Positions 34,041-42,661 of a stretch of 64,000 nucleotides of DNA are shown in pieces. This DNA is from JAHJDR01 sp964609965. GTDB lineage: Bacteria > UBA10199 > JADGCS01. Position numbers and translations under genes: made by a program. How positions within the stretch are numbered: position 1 is the stretch's first letter; the number at the start of each line of letters is the position of its first letter. The stretch is taken from contig CAZSTS010000005.1 of assembly GCA_964609965.1 (NCBI GenBank), forward strand, positions 1 to 64,000. The letters run 5' to 3'. The notes under the pieces are model-generated. The model did not search any database. It was not told the DNA's origin and worked only from the letters and a program-made list of their open reading frames with translations.

Positions 34041-37000
34041 ATGTTTTTTATGAACCTTACAGAAGAACAAAAACAGGCTATAGAGACAGAAGGAAACATA
34101 TCTGTCATAGCCTCAGCAGGAACAGGTAAAACAACAGTTCTGACAAAGAGATTTCTCCACTGTCATCTTGAGCGCGGGGCACCACTTTACAATCTTTTGG
34201 CCTTTACCTTTACCGAAAAAGCAAGCCGCGAAATGATGGCCCGTATTCTCGAAAGCAGCAAAATACCTTATATGCAGGCGCCCCAACTTGGTATTTCGAC
34301 GCTCCATTCTTTTTGTCAGAGACTTCTCAAGCAACATGGGTATCATCTAGGTTTAAAAGCGCATTTCGAAATTTATGATGAAGAAAGCCATGGAATTTGG
34401 CAGGATGTTAAGATCATCCGTTTTATCAGCCAAAGTCTTGAAGCAGGGGATGAGTCTGTAAAAAAATTCTTAAAATTTTATGGATACCAAAACTTAAAAG
34501 CCACAATCAGACAGTTGATTAGCCAAGATCTGGTGCGCCTTGATGAGTCTCTTATAAAATGCGTTAATGACCCAGAAGATGTTGATATTGAACACCTCAA
34601 CGCTTTTTTAGAGAAAATCGCTTTTTTTCAAAGTGAACTCATTTCTCAGAAAATCAAAAATCAGATTTTATCTTATGATGATTTAGAAATTCTTACGATC
34701 AGGTTGTTTGAAGAACACCCCTCTATTCTCAAAAAGATTCAACAACAGTATAAACACATTCTTGTTGATGAGTATCAAGACATCTCTCCTAGACAATTTG
34801 TCATGATTAAAAAGATTTTTAATCCTGAGTTCAACGAGCTTTTTATTGTGGGTGATCCCAAACAATCTATCTATGGGTTTCGAGCAGCTGATGTACGTTT
34901 GTTTGACGAAATGGTAAAGCTCATTGAAAATCATGATGGTAAAACTATTTATTTAACTGAGACTTTTCGTACACCAGAAAAGCTTCAAAGATATTTCAAT
35001 AGGGTTTTTCCAACGATTCTCTCTGGCCAAGAGTTTAAGAAAGCCACAACAACAAAGGCTGATCCCGAGACACTTATTTACGCGGCCCCTATCCCAAAAG
35101 AAGTCGAAAACACAGCAGCACTTCATACTTATTATGCTCAACAAGCCGCTGATAGGGTGCAGGACTTGATAAGAGAAGGGACAAAACCAGAAGAAATAGC
35201 CATGCTTTTTTATGCGGGATTGCCTATCCAATACTATAAAGAGGCTATTAATGGTAAAGGCATTAAAACAGTGACTAAAATAGAAAACCAGCTTTTTGAT
35301 ATGCCCGTTGTGCTTGTGGCTTGGCAAATCATGAAATATATCTCTGGTGAACGGGACCTGGTGACTCAGGTTGGTATCTTAAGAAACGAGATATTTTCTT
35401 TTACAGAAGGGTTTGTTGATCAGCTCATCAAAGGTGATTCTGATGATTTTTTTTCGGGCCATACTCTTGATTTGTTTTCGCATCACAAAGATAAAGAGGC
35501 TTGGATCCATTTAACTAAGTTGATTGTAAAATGGCGCGATCTTTCCACAACATTATTTGCAACTGAGCTTTTTCAAACCATTGTCGCTGATATTAAGTCA
35601 GAAAGAACAGCTGAGGACGATTTTTTTGTACAGAATTTTATAAGGATATTGAACTCATGGCAAAGAGAAGGCTTGTATTACCTGGGTAATTTAGCACAGG
35701 CTCTCAAAGCATTGGGTTTTGGGAATGCGGGTCGTTATTCAACGCCAACACATCCAGATGGTGTGCATCTCATTACTATCCACGGAGCAAAGGGACTAGA
35801 GTTTGAACATGTTTTTCTCGTGCCAGGTCGCGGCAAAAATAAAACAACGCCTGTTAGTTTATTCAAAGAGAATGAAGGGTTTGTTTTTAAAAAACATGAT
35901 TGCGAAGAAGAAAAGTCTCTCCAATATAATCTTAAAGAACCAAGTCTTTACTCTGAAATATGTGAAGAAAAAGCCAGTCGAGATTCTGAGGAATTGGCCA
36001 GACTCATTTATGTGGCTCTCACACGAGCAAGCAAAAGCCTTTATTTCTTTTTAAACAAACCCTCACAGCAGTTAGTAAAGAACCTTGAGAGGGATTTTAA
36101 AAATGTAAAGCCCATAAAAAGGTATAATGAATGGTTGTACTGGTTGTCGCGAGTAGGGGGGCAGCAGTATATCGTTGATCATATTCAGGGCCCAGAATTG
36201 GATGAGTCTGAGATTCAAAATGAAAACCAATATGATCTTTTTGAAAAAAATGATTCATCACTAGATTATAATATCACTCCTCATGAATCACAGCCAACAT
36301 ATACAGTCACAGAGCTCGAGACTTATTTCCATTGCCCTAAACGGTTTCAGTTAAAATTCGTACAAGGTATTACCCCTGTAAAAAATACAAGTTATTTGGG
36401 AATTGAGTCAAAGGTTTCGCATAAATCAAAGTCTCAATTAAAGCCGGGTGAGCGCGGAAATCTATTTCACGAAATTTTGCAATACTATGATTTCGAAACT
36501 GGGCATAATTTAGAAGCTGTTATTGATCAGGCGTTATTCAATCAACATATTATCGCGCCAGAGGATTCAGTGAAAGCAGAATGTCGCGCATTTATGAACA
36601 GGCTTGAGCAGGTTCCTTTGATCAGGCAATTGCTGTTCGAGAATCTTGATTCATGGGCCGAAGTTGAATTTTCATATCAGCTGAAAAATATATTCCTCAC
36701 AGGGCAAGTAGATCGTCTCGTAAAGGTTGCAACGGAGAACCAAAAAGAAAAGTACTTGATTCTTGATTATAAGACGCATCACGCTGTTTCAGAAAATCAG
36801 CGTAAGGCGCTCACATCAAAATTTGAATTTCAAATGTCGTGTTATGCGTTGGCCATGAGCAAAGGATTAGAAGTAAAAACCGTCGATACATTGATTCTTT
36901 TTACTAGCGTGCCAGCTTACCATGTTTTAGAGCATACAACGGAGGCTTTAGATGCCTTTGAAGACAGCTTGAACACAGTTTATTCACAGATTCAAACAAG

Positions 37001-37097
37001 TATTTTAAACAATGAGTTTGATCTGACTTCAGACCAGACTTATTGTATGAGTTGTCCATATTTTAAAGATAATTATTGTGGAATAAAAGGGGACTGA
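34041..37097 (+). CDS. addA: AddA-like UvrD-family helicase-nuclease
   Basis: A 1018-aa superfamily 1A helicase with a C-terminal nuclease, pairing with AddB to process DNA ends for RecA. Motifs: NLTEEQKQAI (Q motif), SAGTGKTTVL (Walker A), LAFTFTEKASREM (Ia), LVDEYQDISP (Walker B), VGDPKQSIYGFR (III), THGAKGLEFEHVF-type IHGAKGLEF (V) and YVALTRA (VI). The nuclease has GNLFHEILQ, GQVDRL, ILDYKTH and FQMSCY. It also has Cys residues in YFHCPKRFQ and CMSCPYFKDNYC like AddB's iron-sulfur site, which standard AddA lacks. ATG 34041 or 34050 is likely; the longer start at 33987 would translate a repeat element. Confidence 0.88.
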   Translation: MFFMNLTEEQKQAIETEGNISVIASAGTGKTTVLTKRFLHCHLERGAPLYNLLAFTFTEKASREMMARILESSKIPYMQAPQLGISTLHSFCQRLLKQHGYHLGLKAHFEIYDEESHGIWQDVKIIRFISQSLEAGDESVKKFLKFYGYQNLKATIRQLISQDLVRLDESLIKCVNDPEDVDIEHLNAFLEKIAFFQSELISQKIKNQILSYDDLEILTIRLFEEHPSILKKIQQQYKHILVDEYQDISPRQFVMIKKIFNPEFNELFIVGDPKQSIYGFRAADVRLFDEMVKLIENHDGKTIYLTETFRTPEKLQRYFNRVFPTILSGQEFKKATTTKADPETLIYAAPIPKEVENTAALHTYYAQQAADRVQDLIREGTKPEEIAMLFYAGLPIQYYKEAINGKGIKTVTKIENQLFDMPVVLVAWQIMKYISGERDLVTQVGILRNEIFSFTEGFVDQLIKGDSDDFFSGHTLDLFSHHKDKEAWIHLTKLIVKWRDLSTTLFATELFQTIVADIKSERTAEDDFFVQNFIRILNSWQREGLYYLGNLAQALKALGFGNAGRYSTPTHPDGVHLITIHGAKGLEFEHVFLVPGRGKNKTTPVSLFKENEGFVFKKHDCEEEKSLQYNLKEPSLYSEICEEKASRDSEELARLIYVALTRASKSLYFFLNKPSQQLVKNLERDFKNVKPIKRYNEWLYWLSRVGGQQYIVDHIQGPELDESEIQNENQYDLFEKNDSSLDYNITPHESQPTYTVTELETYFHCPKRFQLKFVQGITPVKNTSYLGIESKVSHKSKSQLKPGERGNLFHEILQYYDFETGHNLEAVIDQALFNQHIIAPEDSVKAECRAFMNRLEQVPLIRQLLFENLDSWAEVEFSYQLKNIFLTGQVDRLVKVATENQKEKYLILDYKTHHAVSENQRKALTSKFEFQMSCYALAMSKGLEVKTVDTLILFTSVPAYHVLEHTTEALDAFEDSLNTVYSQIQTSILNNEFDLTSDQTYCMSCPYFKDNYCGIKGD

Positions 37098-37099
37098 GC

Positions 37100-38359
37100 A
37101 TGTCATTACACGTTTTTCATTCCAATTTTTTTTGGATTTTCATTGTTTTTTATCTTCTCCATGAAATTATTCATATAGGTCTCGATGTTCTTAATTTTCG
37201 CTATGTAAAAAAGCACAAAGAAGTTCCTGAGTGTTTCCAGGGGAGAATTACGCAATCTATTTTCTTACAATCACAGGAATATACATTAGAAAAAACAACT
37301 TTTTCTTTAACAGCGCACATTGCTCTTATCCCTTTCTTTTGGTTTTTAGTGTTTAGGGATGGGTTTAATGTGATGGATTTTTACGCTGCCAAACTTGCAG
37401 GAACAGGAACCCTCTCACACTCGGTTGTGTTTTGCCTGCTCGTAGGATTGTATTTTGGTGTTATTAACATGCCCTTTAAGCTTTATTCAGTGTTTGTCAT
37501 TGAAGAAAAATATGGGTTTAACAAAATGAGTTTTGGTCTTTTTGTTGTAGATTTTATTAAATCCACGGTGTTGGGGCTTGTGATAGGTGTTCCTTTATTG
37601 TTTCTTATTTTTTGGTTCATGAAATCCAGTGGTTCCTTGTGGTGGTTGTGGGTATGGGGTGCCATTGTACTATTTCAGCTAGTGTTTGTGGCTATTTATC
37701 CCCGTTTTTTGGCGCCAATCTTTAACAAATTTAAACCTCTTGAAGATGAGGATTTAAAAGATCAAATCATGGCACTTGCTAAAAAGATTAAGTTTAAACT
37801 CTCTGGTGTTTTTATGATGGATGGATCACGTCGAAGCTCTCATTCAAATGCTTATTTTGCTGGGATGGGCAAGTATCGACGAATTGTTCTTTTTGACACA
37901 CTCATTAATCAACTCACACAGGATGAACTTCTTTCGGTTTTGGCTCATGAGATGGGACATAATGTAAAAAAGCATATCCAGACAATGATGATTTTGTCTT
38001 CGGTTTATATGTTAATTGGATTTTTTCTCATGTCACTTATCATAGGATGGGGTGATTTTTATTTAGCTTTTAATATCAATTCTCCTAGTCATCATGCAGC
38101 ACTTGTTATTTTTGCTATTGCATTCGAGACATTTACCTTTGCGCTCACACCTGTCATGAATTACCTGTCTCGAAAAAATGAATTTGAGGCAGATCGGTTT
38201 GCTGTGCAAACAACAGAAAACAAAGCGGCTTCAAAAAGTTCACTATTAAAACTCACACGTGATAATTTGAGTAATCTCACACCACACCCCGCGTATAGTT
38301 TTTATCACTATTCTCACCCTACGGTTGCTGAGAGAATTAAGGCTATAGAAGAGATCTGA
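37100..38359 (+). CDS. M48 family CAAX-type protease (Ste24-like)
   Basis: A 419-aa integral membrane zinc metalloprotease of the Ste24/HtpX superfamily. Membrane helices fill residues 10-200. The zinc site is HEMGH near residue 283 (LAHEMGHNVKKH), with the third ligand in NEFEADRFA about 80 residues on. The bacterial role is likely membrane protein quality control; no prenylation substrate is expected. SD AGGGGA supports ATG 37100, 2 nt after the addA stop, so it belongs to the addBA transcript. Confidence 0.92.
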   Translation: MSLHVFHSNFFWIFIVFYLLHEIIHIGLDVLNFRYVKKHKEVPECFQGRITQSIFLQSQEYTLEKTTFSLTAHIALIPFFWFLVFRDGFNVMDFYAAKLAGTGTLSHSVVFCLLVGLYFGVINMPFKLYSVFVIEEKYGFNKMSFGLFVVDFIKSTVLGLVIGVPLLFLIFWFMKSSGSLWWLWVWGAIVLFQLVFVAIYPRFLAPIFNKFKPLEDEDLKDQIMALAKKIKFKLSGVFMMDGSRRSSHSNAYFAGMGKYRRIVLFDTLINQLTQDELLSVLAHEMGHNVKKHIQTMMILSSVYMLIGFFLMSLIIGWGDFYLAFNINSPSHHAALVIFAIAFETFTFALTPVMNYLSRKNEFEADRFAVQTTENKAASKSSLLKLTRDNLSNLTPHPAYSFYHYSHPTVAERIKAIEEI

Positions 38360-38656
38360 ACTTGGGGTGGGGAGGGAAGACTTACGATTTTGTCCTAATA
38401 TTGCATAAGGTTATGTGGGAAGATTTTGTTTTCTGTCAGAATTATCATAGTAATATGTCTTGATTTGTTTGATCATTACTTCAAGAATAATCGTGAAGGT
38501 GGAATAAAAAGATCTTTTATAACAAAGGGTTCATACAGAAAAGAGGGGGAGGTTATTTCAAGCCATTTATGAGCTTGAAGTGATCAGTTAAATTATTTAA
38601 GGCGAGTTCTTTTATTTGTGTGTTGGTTATTCAATAACTCGAAGAGGTAATAGGAT
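38360..38656. other. intergenic region
   Basis: About 300 bp that I cannot assign: AT-rich, no clear terminator after the protease gene and no clear promoter before the solute-binding protein gene. Confidence 0.4.
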
Positions 38657-39823
38657 ATGTCTTTTCGTAACAAAATTTTCCTCATACTTTTCTTTTCCGT
38701 TCTTGCCATTTCTTATTCTTCCTTTTCAATCGCTAGCAGTGATTGCGTGATTGGTTATGGTTATGCCACCACTGTGATGTCAAAAGAAAATCAAGAGCAT
38801 TTTTTATTAGGATTTGAATATGGCTTAGAAGAAGGTTTTAAGAACCTTACTCCAAGCAAGGGCCCCTGTCAGTCATTCAAGAACATCAAACTTGAACTAG
38901 TTGCAGGAAACATCCGAAAAGGACCTCTCAGCACTGTTAATGTGGCAAAGGAATTAGCAACAAAAAATGTTTTGCTATTAGCAGGTTTTCCCACAAGTCA
39001 CGAGGCCTTGCTTGCGGCTCGTGTAGCCCAACACAACGGTATTTCTTTTGTGAGCATGGGTGCTGTGGCTAATGGTCTAGCTCAATTTAGTGATTATGTT
39101 TTTACAACGTCCCCAAAAAGAGCCTCGTACACAAAAGAAATATTCAAAGGATTTACTAAAAGACATTCTGGTCAAGAAATCCTTGTTGTGGCAAAAAAAG
39201 ATCATGTCTTTTCAATGGATATTGTCAAAAGTCTTAAGGAAGAAAGCTCAAAAACAGGGGCTGTCAAAATTACTCCGGTTTATCTTTCAGATGACCTGAC
39301 TCTTGATAAGCAAGTTATAGATCAAATTGATTTTTCAAAAATAAAAGCAGTGTATTTCACTCTTTATTCTTCGATTTCACGTCTGGCCTTTTTAGAACTA
39401 GAAAAAAGACTTAAATCTGATGCGACGTTCTATGTTTCTTCTTCTTGGATCTCCCATAAAGTTGAATTTTTTGATGAGGTTTCCCAATCAACTAAAAAAC
39501 GTGTGGTGGCCTTTGGGGCTGGCGTGCCCAATATCGAGAATGAAAAATTATCTGAGTTAAAAGAGCTTTATGTAAAACGATTTAAGCAAAAGCCAGCCAA
39601 TGAAGTCTTTGAAGGTTATGAGGGTGGTGTTTTTGTCGCAAATGTTCTTAACAATGCCATAGCTGCTACTCAAAAGGGCATGCTCAAAAGCTTGAATGAA
39701 ACAAAATGTATAGATGTTTATACGCAGTTTGGACAAATCTGTCGTACCGCAGAAGGGTATTCAACAAAAAAACTCTATTTCTATCACTGGTCTCCTGAAG
39801 GATATGTTCCAAATGCTATTTAA
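38657..39823 (+). CDS. periplasmic ligand-binding protein (LivK-like, type I fold)
   Basis: A 388-aa exported protein with a signal peptide to about residue 28 (ASS-D). It has the type I periplasmic-binding fold of branched-chain amino acid receptors, with an N-lobe containing NVAKELATKNVLLLAGFPTSHEALLAA and AQHNGISFVSMGA, and EGYEGGVFVANVL near the C-terminus, as in Peripla_BP_6 proteins. No ABC permease or ATPase is adjacent, so it may be a sensor or a scavenging receptor. TAGGAT lies before the ATG. Substrate unknown. Confidence 0.75.
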   Translation: MSFRNKIFLILFFSVLAISYSSFSIASSDCVIGYGYATTVMSKENQEHFLLGFEYGLEEGFKNLTPSKGPCQSFKNIKLELVAGNIRKGPLSTVNVAKELATKNVLLLAGFPTSHEALLAARVAQHNGISFVSMGAVANGLAQFSDYVFTTSPKRASYTKEIFKGFTKRHSGQEILVVAKKDHVFSMDIVKSLKEESSKTGAVKITPVYLSDDLTLDKQVIDQIDFSKIKAVYFTLYSSISRLAFLELEKRLKSDATFYVSSSWISHKVEFFDEVSQSTKKRVVAFGAGVPNIENEKLSELKELYVKRFKQKPANEVFEGYEGGVFVANVLNNAIAATQKGMLKSLNETKCIDVYTQFGQICRTAEGYSTKKLYFYHWSPEGYVPNAI

Positions 39824-39824
39824 A

Positions 39825-39855
39825 AGGCGTAAGGCGTAAGGCGTAAGGCTCAAGG
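39825..39855. repeat. 7-bp tandem array between convergent genes
   Basis: GGCGTAA three times, then GGCTCAA; same unit family as the long array at 28342. Confidence 0.85.
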
Positions 39856-39859
39856 GGGC

Positions 39860-41338
39860 CTAAGCTTTTTTAACAGCCTGCTTCCATTCTTTCACAAATC
39901 TTTCCCTGTCACCCTTTTTCATTTTAGGTTTGAAAGTCTTATCAAGTTTGAAGACATTTTTGATTTCTTTTTGGCTTTTCCAAAATCCCACTGCAAGTCC
40001 TGCTAAAAATGCAGAACCAAGGGCTGTGGTTTCGATTGTTTTTGGACGAAGGATATTTGTGTCTAGAACATCAGATTGAAATTGCATGAGAAGATTGTTC
40101 ACACAAGCCCCACCATCAACTTTGAGGCTTTTCAGTTTTTTGCCGCTTTCTTTTTGCATGGCTTCAATAATGTCGCGCTGTAAATAAGCAATGCCTTCAA
40201 GTGTTGCGCGGGCAAGATGCCCTTGGTTGCTGCCTCGGGTGAGGCCGCAGAGAGTGCCTCTGGCATGGGGGTTCCAATGGGGTGAGCCAAGGCCAGCAAG
40301 GGCAGGAACAAAATACACTCCTCCATTATCCTTCACAGTTTTGGCAAGATTTTCAATCTCGGGTGCTGATTTAATAATCTTCAACTCATCTCTGAGCCAT
40401 TGCACAGCGGCTCCAGCAATAAAAGCAGAACCTTCAAAAGCATATTGCACGTTGTTACCGATTTTCCAGGCCACTGTTGTCAAAAGTCCTGATTTTGCCA
40501 AAACAGGTTTGTTGCCAATATTCATGAGAAGAAAAGATCCTGTTCCATAAGTGCATTTGGCTTCACCAGGTGTGAAACAAGCTTGGCCAAACAAAGCTGC
40601 CTGTTGGTCGCCTGCAATACCAGAAACAGGGATGCCATCAGGAAGTTCTTTGATCCCTTTTGTGTATCCATAAATTTCTGAACAAGAACAGATCTTGGGC
40701 AAGGCTTTCTTAGGAGCGTTAAAGATTATGAGAAGTTCATTATCCCAATTAAGTGTTTTCAAATCCATGAGAAGGGTGCGTGAGGCATTGCTCACATCAG
40801 TCACATGTGCAGCGCCTTTTGTGAGTTTCCAAACAAGCCAGGAATCAATTGTGCCAAAGGCGAGTCTGTTTTCTTTTGCCAGTTTCTTGGCTTGTGGAAC
40901 GTTCTTCATGAACCAGCCAATTTTAGTTCCAGAAAAATAAGGGTCCAAGACAAGTCCGGTTTTCCTTCTCACTTTATTCAGGAGGCCTCGTTTTTTGAGC
41001 CTTTCACACTCATCAGCAGTTCTTCTGTCTTGCCAGACAATGGCGCGGTGAATTGGTTTGCTTGTTTTCTTGTCCCAAGCAACAACGGTTTCTCTTTGAT
41101 TTGTGATGCTGATGGCAGCGATTTCGGAGGCCTTTGCTTTTGCTTTTTTTAGGGCTTGCGTGACAGTCTTTGCAGAGACGTTCCAAATCTCATTAGCGTT
41201 ATGCTCTACCCAGCCAGGTTTGGGATAGTGCTGGGTGAATTCATTGTTTACTTTGGCGCAAATATTGATCTTTTTATCAATCACAAGAACCGTAGTACCT
41301 GTTGTACCCTGATCTATTGAGAGTATGTATTTTTTCAT
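39860..41338 (-). CDS. glpK: glycerol kinase
   Basis: A 492-aa FGGY-family kinase that phosphorylates glycerol to glycerol-3-phosphate. Motifs are SIDQGTTGTTVLV (phosphate 1), ITNQRETVVAWD, SNASRTLLMDL, GIAGDQQAALFGQ (catalytic Asp) and KVDGGACVNNLLMQFQSD near the C-terminus. Length is typical. No glpF or glpD is adjacent. Confidence 0.96.
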   Translation of the reverse strand: MKKYILSIDQGTTGTTVLVIDKKINICAKVNNEFTQHYPKPGWVEHNANEIWNVSAKTVTQALKKAKAKASEIAAISITNQRETVVAWDKKTSKPIHRAIVWQDRRTADECERLKKRGLLNKVRRKTGLVLDPYFSGTKIGWFMKNVPQAKKLAKENRLAFGTIDSWLVWKLTKGAAHVTDVSNASRTLLMDLKTLNWDNELLIIFNAPKKALPKICSCSEIYGYTKGIKELPDGIPVSGIAGDQQAALFGQACFTPGEAKCTYGTGSFLLMNIGNKPVLAKSGLLTTVAWKIGNNVQYAFEGSAFIAGAAVQWLRDELKIIKSAPEIENLAKTVKDNGGVYFVPALAGLGSPHWNPHARGTLCGLTRGSNQGHLARATLEGIAYLQRDIIEAMQKESGKKLKSLKVDGGACVNNLLMQFQSDVLDTNILRPKTIETTALGSAFLAGLAVGFWKSQKEIKNVFKLDKTFKPKMKKGDRERFVKEWKQAVKKA

Positions 41339-41389
41339 AGAAAAAATTGATATTCGTAGGTAAGGGAGGAGTCAAATTAAATATAGGTC

Positions 41390-41446
41390 CGTCTTCGTCG
41401 TAGCACTCAACTGTGTTGAGTGCTCGACTTCGCCGTGACAAGGGAG
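41390..41446 (+). promoter_or_regulatory. palindrome joined to the aminopeptidase ribosome site
   Basis: AGCACTCAAC (41402-41411), a 3-nt loop, and GTTGAGTGCT (41415-41424) form a perfect hairpin. Flanking CTTCG-type arms are followed by ACAAGGGAGGG, the SD of the next gene. The design repeats that before the gene at 308 (palindrome, then ACAAAGGAGGG). Confidence 0.55.
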
Positions 41447-41452
41447 GGAATC

Positions 41453-42580
41453 ATGGATCATAGAATTGATAAATTAGCAAAAAACCTAGTTGAGCATTCT
41501 TGTGCTGTTAAAAAGGGTCAGAAGGTTCTGATCGAAGCCTATGGCATAAAGACACTTGGTCTTGTCGAAAAACTCATAGAGAAGATTTATGAAAAAGGGG
41601 CTTTCCCTTTTTATTTAATCCATGATGACAAGGTTTTGAGGGCTTCTCAAATAGGCTGTCAAAAAGAGCAGATGGAGTTTGAAGCTCAGCTGCAAAGAAC
41701 GCGCATGGAAGGCATGGATTGTTTTATTGGGGTAAGATCAGCTGAAAATACGCTTGAACTTTCAGATGTTCCCATTGAACAGACAAATATATTTTCACAA
41801 ACGGTGTTCAAAAAAGTTCATAAAGAAGTGAGAATTCCAAAAACACGTTGGGTTGTGCTCCGGTTTCCTAATTCTAGTATGGCTCAGGCTGCAAAAATGA
41901 GTACAAGAGCCTATGAAGATTTCTTCTATCAGGCTTGTACAATGGACTATGGCAAGATGAGCGAAGCCATGGATTACCTAGTGGCCTACATGAATAAGAC
42001 AGATAAAGTGTACATCAAGGGGCAGGGAACAGATTTGAGGTTTTCAATTAAGGATATTCCGGTTGTAAAATGTGCAGGTGATTTTAATATTCCAGATGGC
42101 GAGGTCTTTACAGCGCCTGTCAAAGATTCTATTAATGGAACGAGCTTTGCGAATGCGCCTACACTCTATGATGGATACTATTTTGAAGGAATTTCTCTTA
42201 CATGGAAAGATGGTAAAATCATCGATTGTGATTGTAATGTTGGAGACAAGAAGCAACTCCTTTCTATCTATGATCGTGATGAAGGGGCCAGGTACTGTGG
42301 TGAGTTTGCTCTTGGAGTGAACCCCTACATCACGCATGCTATGCTGGAAGGCTTGTTTGATGAAAAGATTGCAGGGTCTTTTCATTTTACACCAGGGAGC
42401 TGCTATACGGATTTAGCTCCTAATGGCAATACAAGTGAGATCCATTGGGATATGGTTTACATGCAAACGCCAGAGTATGGTGGTGGTGAGATCTACTTTG
42501 ATGATGTTCTGATTCGTAAAGATGGTCTCTTTGTTGTGGATGAACTTAAATGTTTGAATCCAGATGAATTGAAAGACTGA
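41453..42580 (+). CDS. M29-family aminopeptidase (AmpS/PepS-like)
   Basis: A 375-aa metallo-aminopeptidase of the thermophilic M29 type, a cytosolic exopeptidase. Family features are IDKLAKNLVEHSCAVKKGQ at the start (split: LAKNLVEHS and GQKVLIEAYG), the metal-site EIHWDMVYM near residue 335, and the E/H-rich GEFALGVNP block. Start ATG 41453 has GGAGGG 5 nt upstream. The longer frame to 41420 reads through a palindrome and is rejected. Confidence 0.88.
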   Translation: MDHRIDKLAKNLVEHSCAVKKGQKVLIEAYGIKTLGLVEKLIEKIYEKGAFPFYLIHDDKVLRASQIGCQKEQMEFEAQLQRTRMEGMDCFIGVRSAENTLELSDVPIEQTNIFSQTVFKKVHKEVRIPKTRWVVLRFPNSSMAQAAKMSTRAYEDFFYQACTMDYGKMSEAMDYLVAYMNKTDKVYIKGQGTDLRFSIKDIPVVKCAGDFNIPDGEVFTAPVKDSINGTSFANAPTLYDGYYFEGISLTWKDGKIIDCDCNVGDKKQLLSIYDRDEGARYCGEFALGVNPYITHAMLEGLFDEKIAGSFHFTPGSCYTDLAPNGNTSEIHWDMVYMQTPEYGGGEIYFDDVLIRKDGLFVVDELKCLNPDELKD

Positions 42581-42590
42581 TAGGGCATCG

Positions 42591-42658
42591 TAGGTTACAG
42601 GTTTCAGGTTACAAGATGTAGGATACCGGATGCCAGATGCCAGATGCCAGATGCTGGA
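42591..42658. repeat. 7-bp tandem array
   Basis: Units AGGTTAC, AGGTTTC, AGGTTAC, AAGATGT, AGGATACC, GGATGCC, AGATGCC, AGATGCC, AGATGCT. It joins an AGGTTAC segment (reverse complement of GTAACCT at 28430) to an AGATGCC segment. Confidence 0.88.
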
Positions 42659-42661
42659 GAG

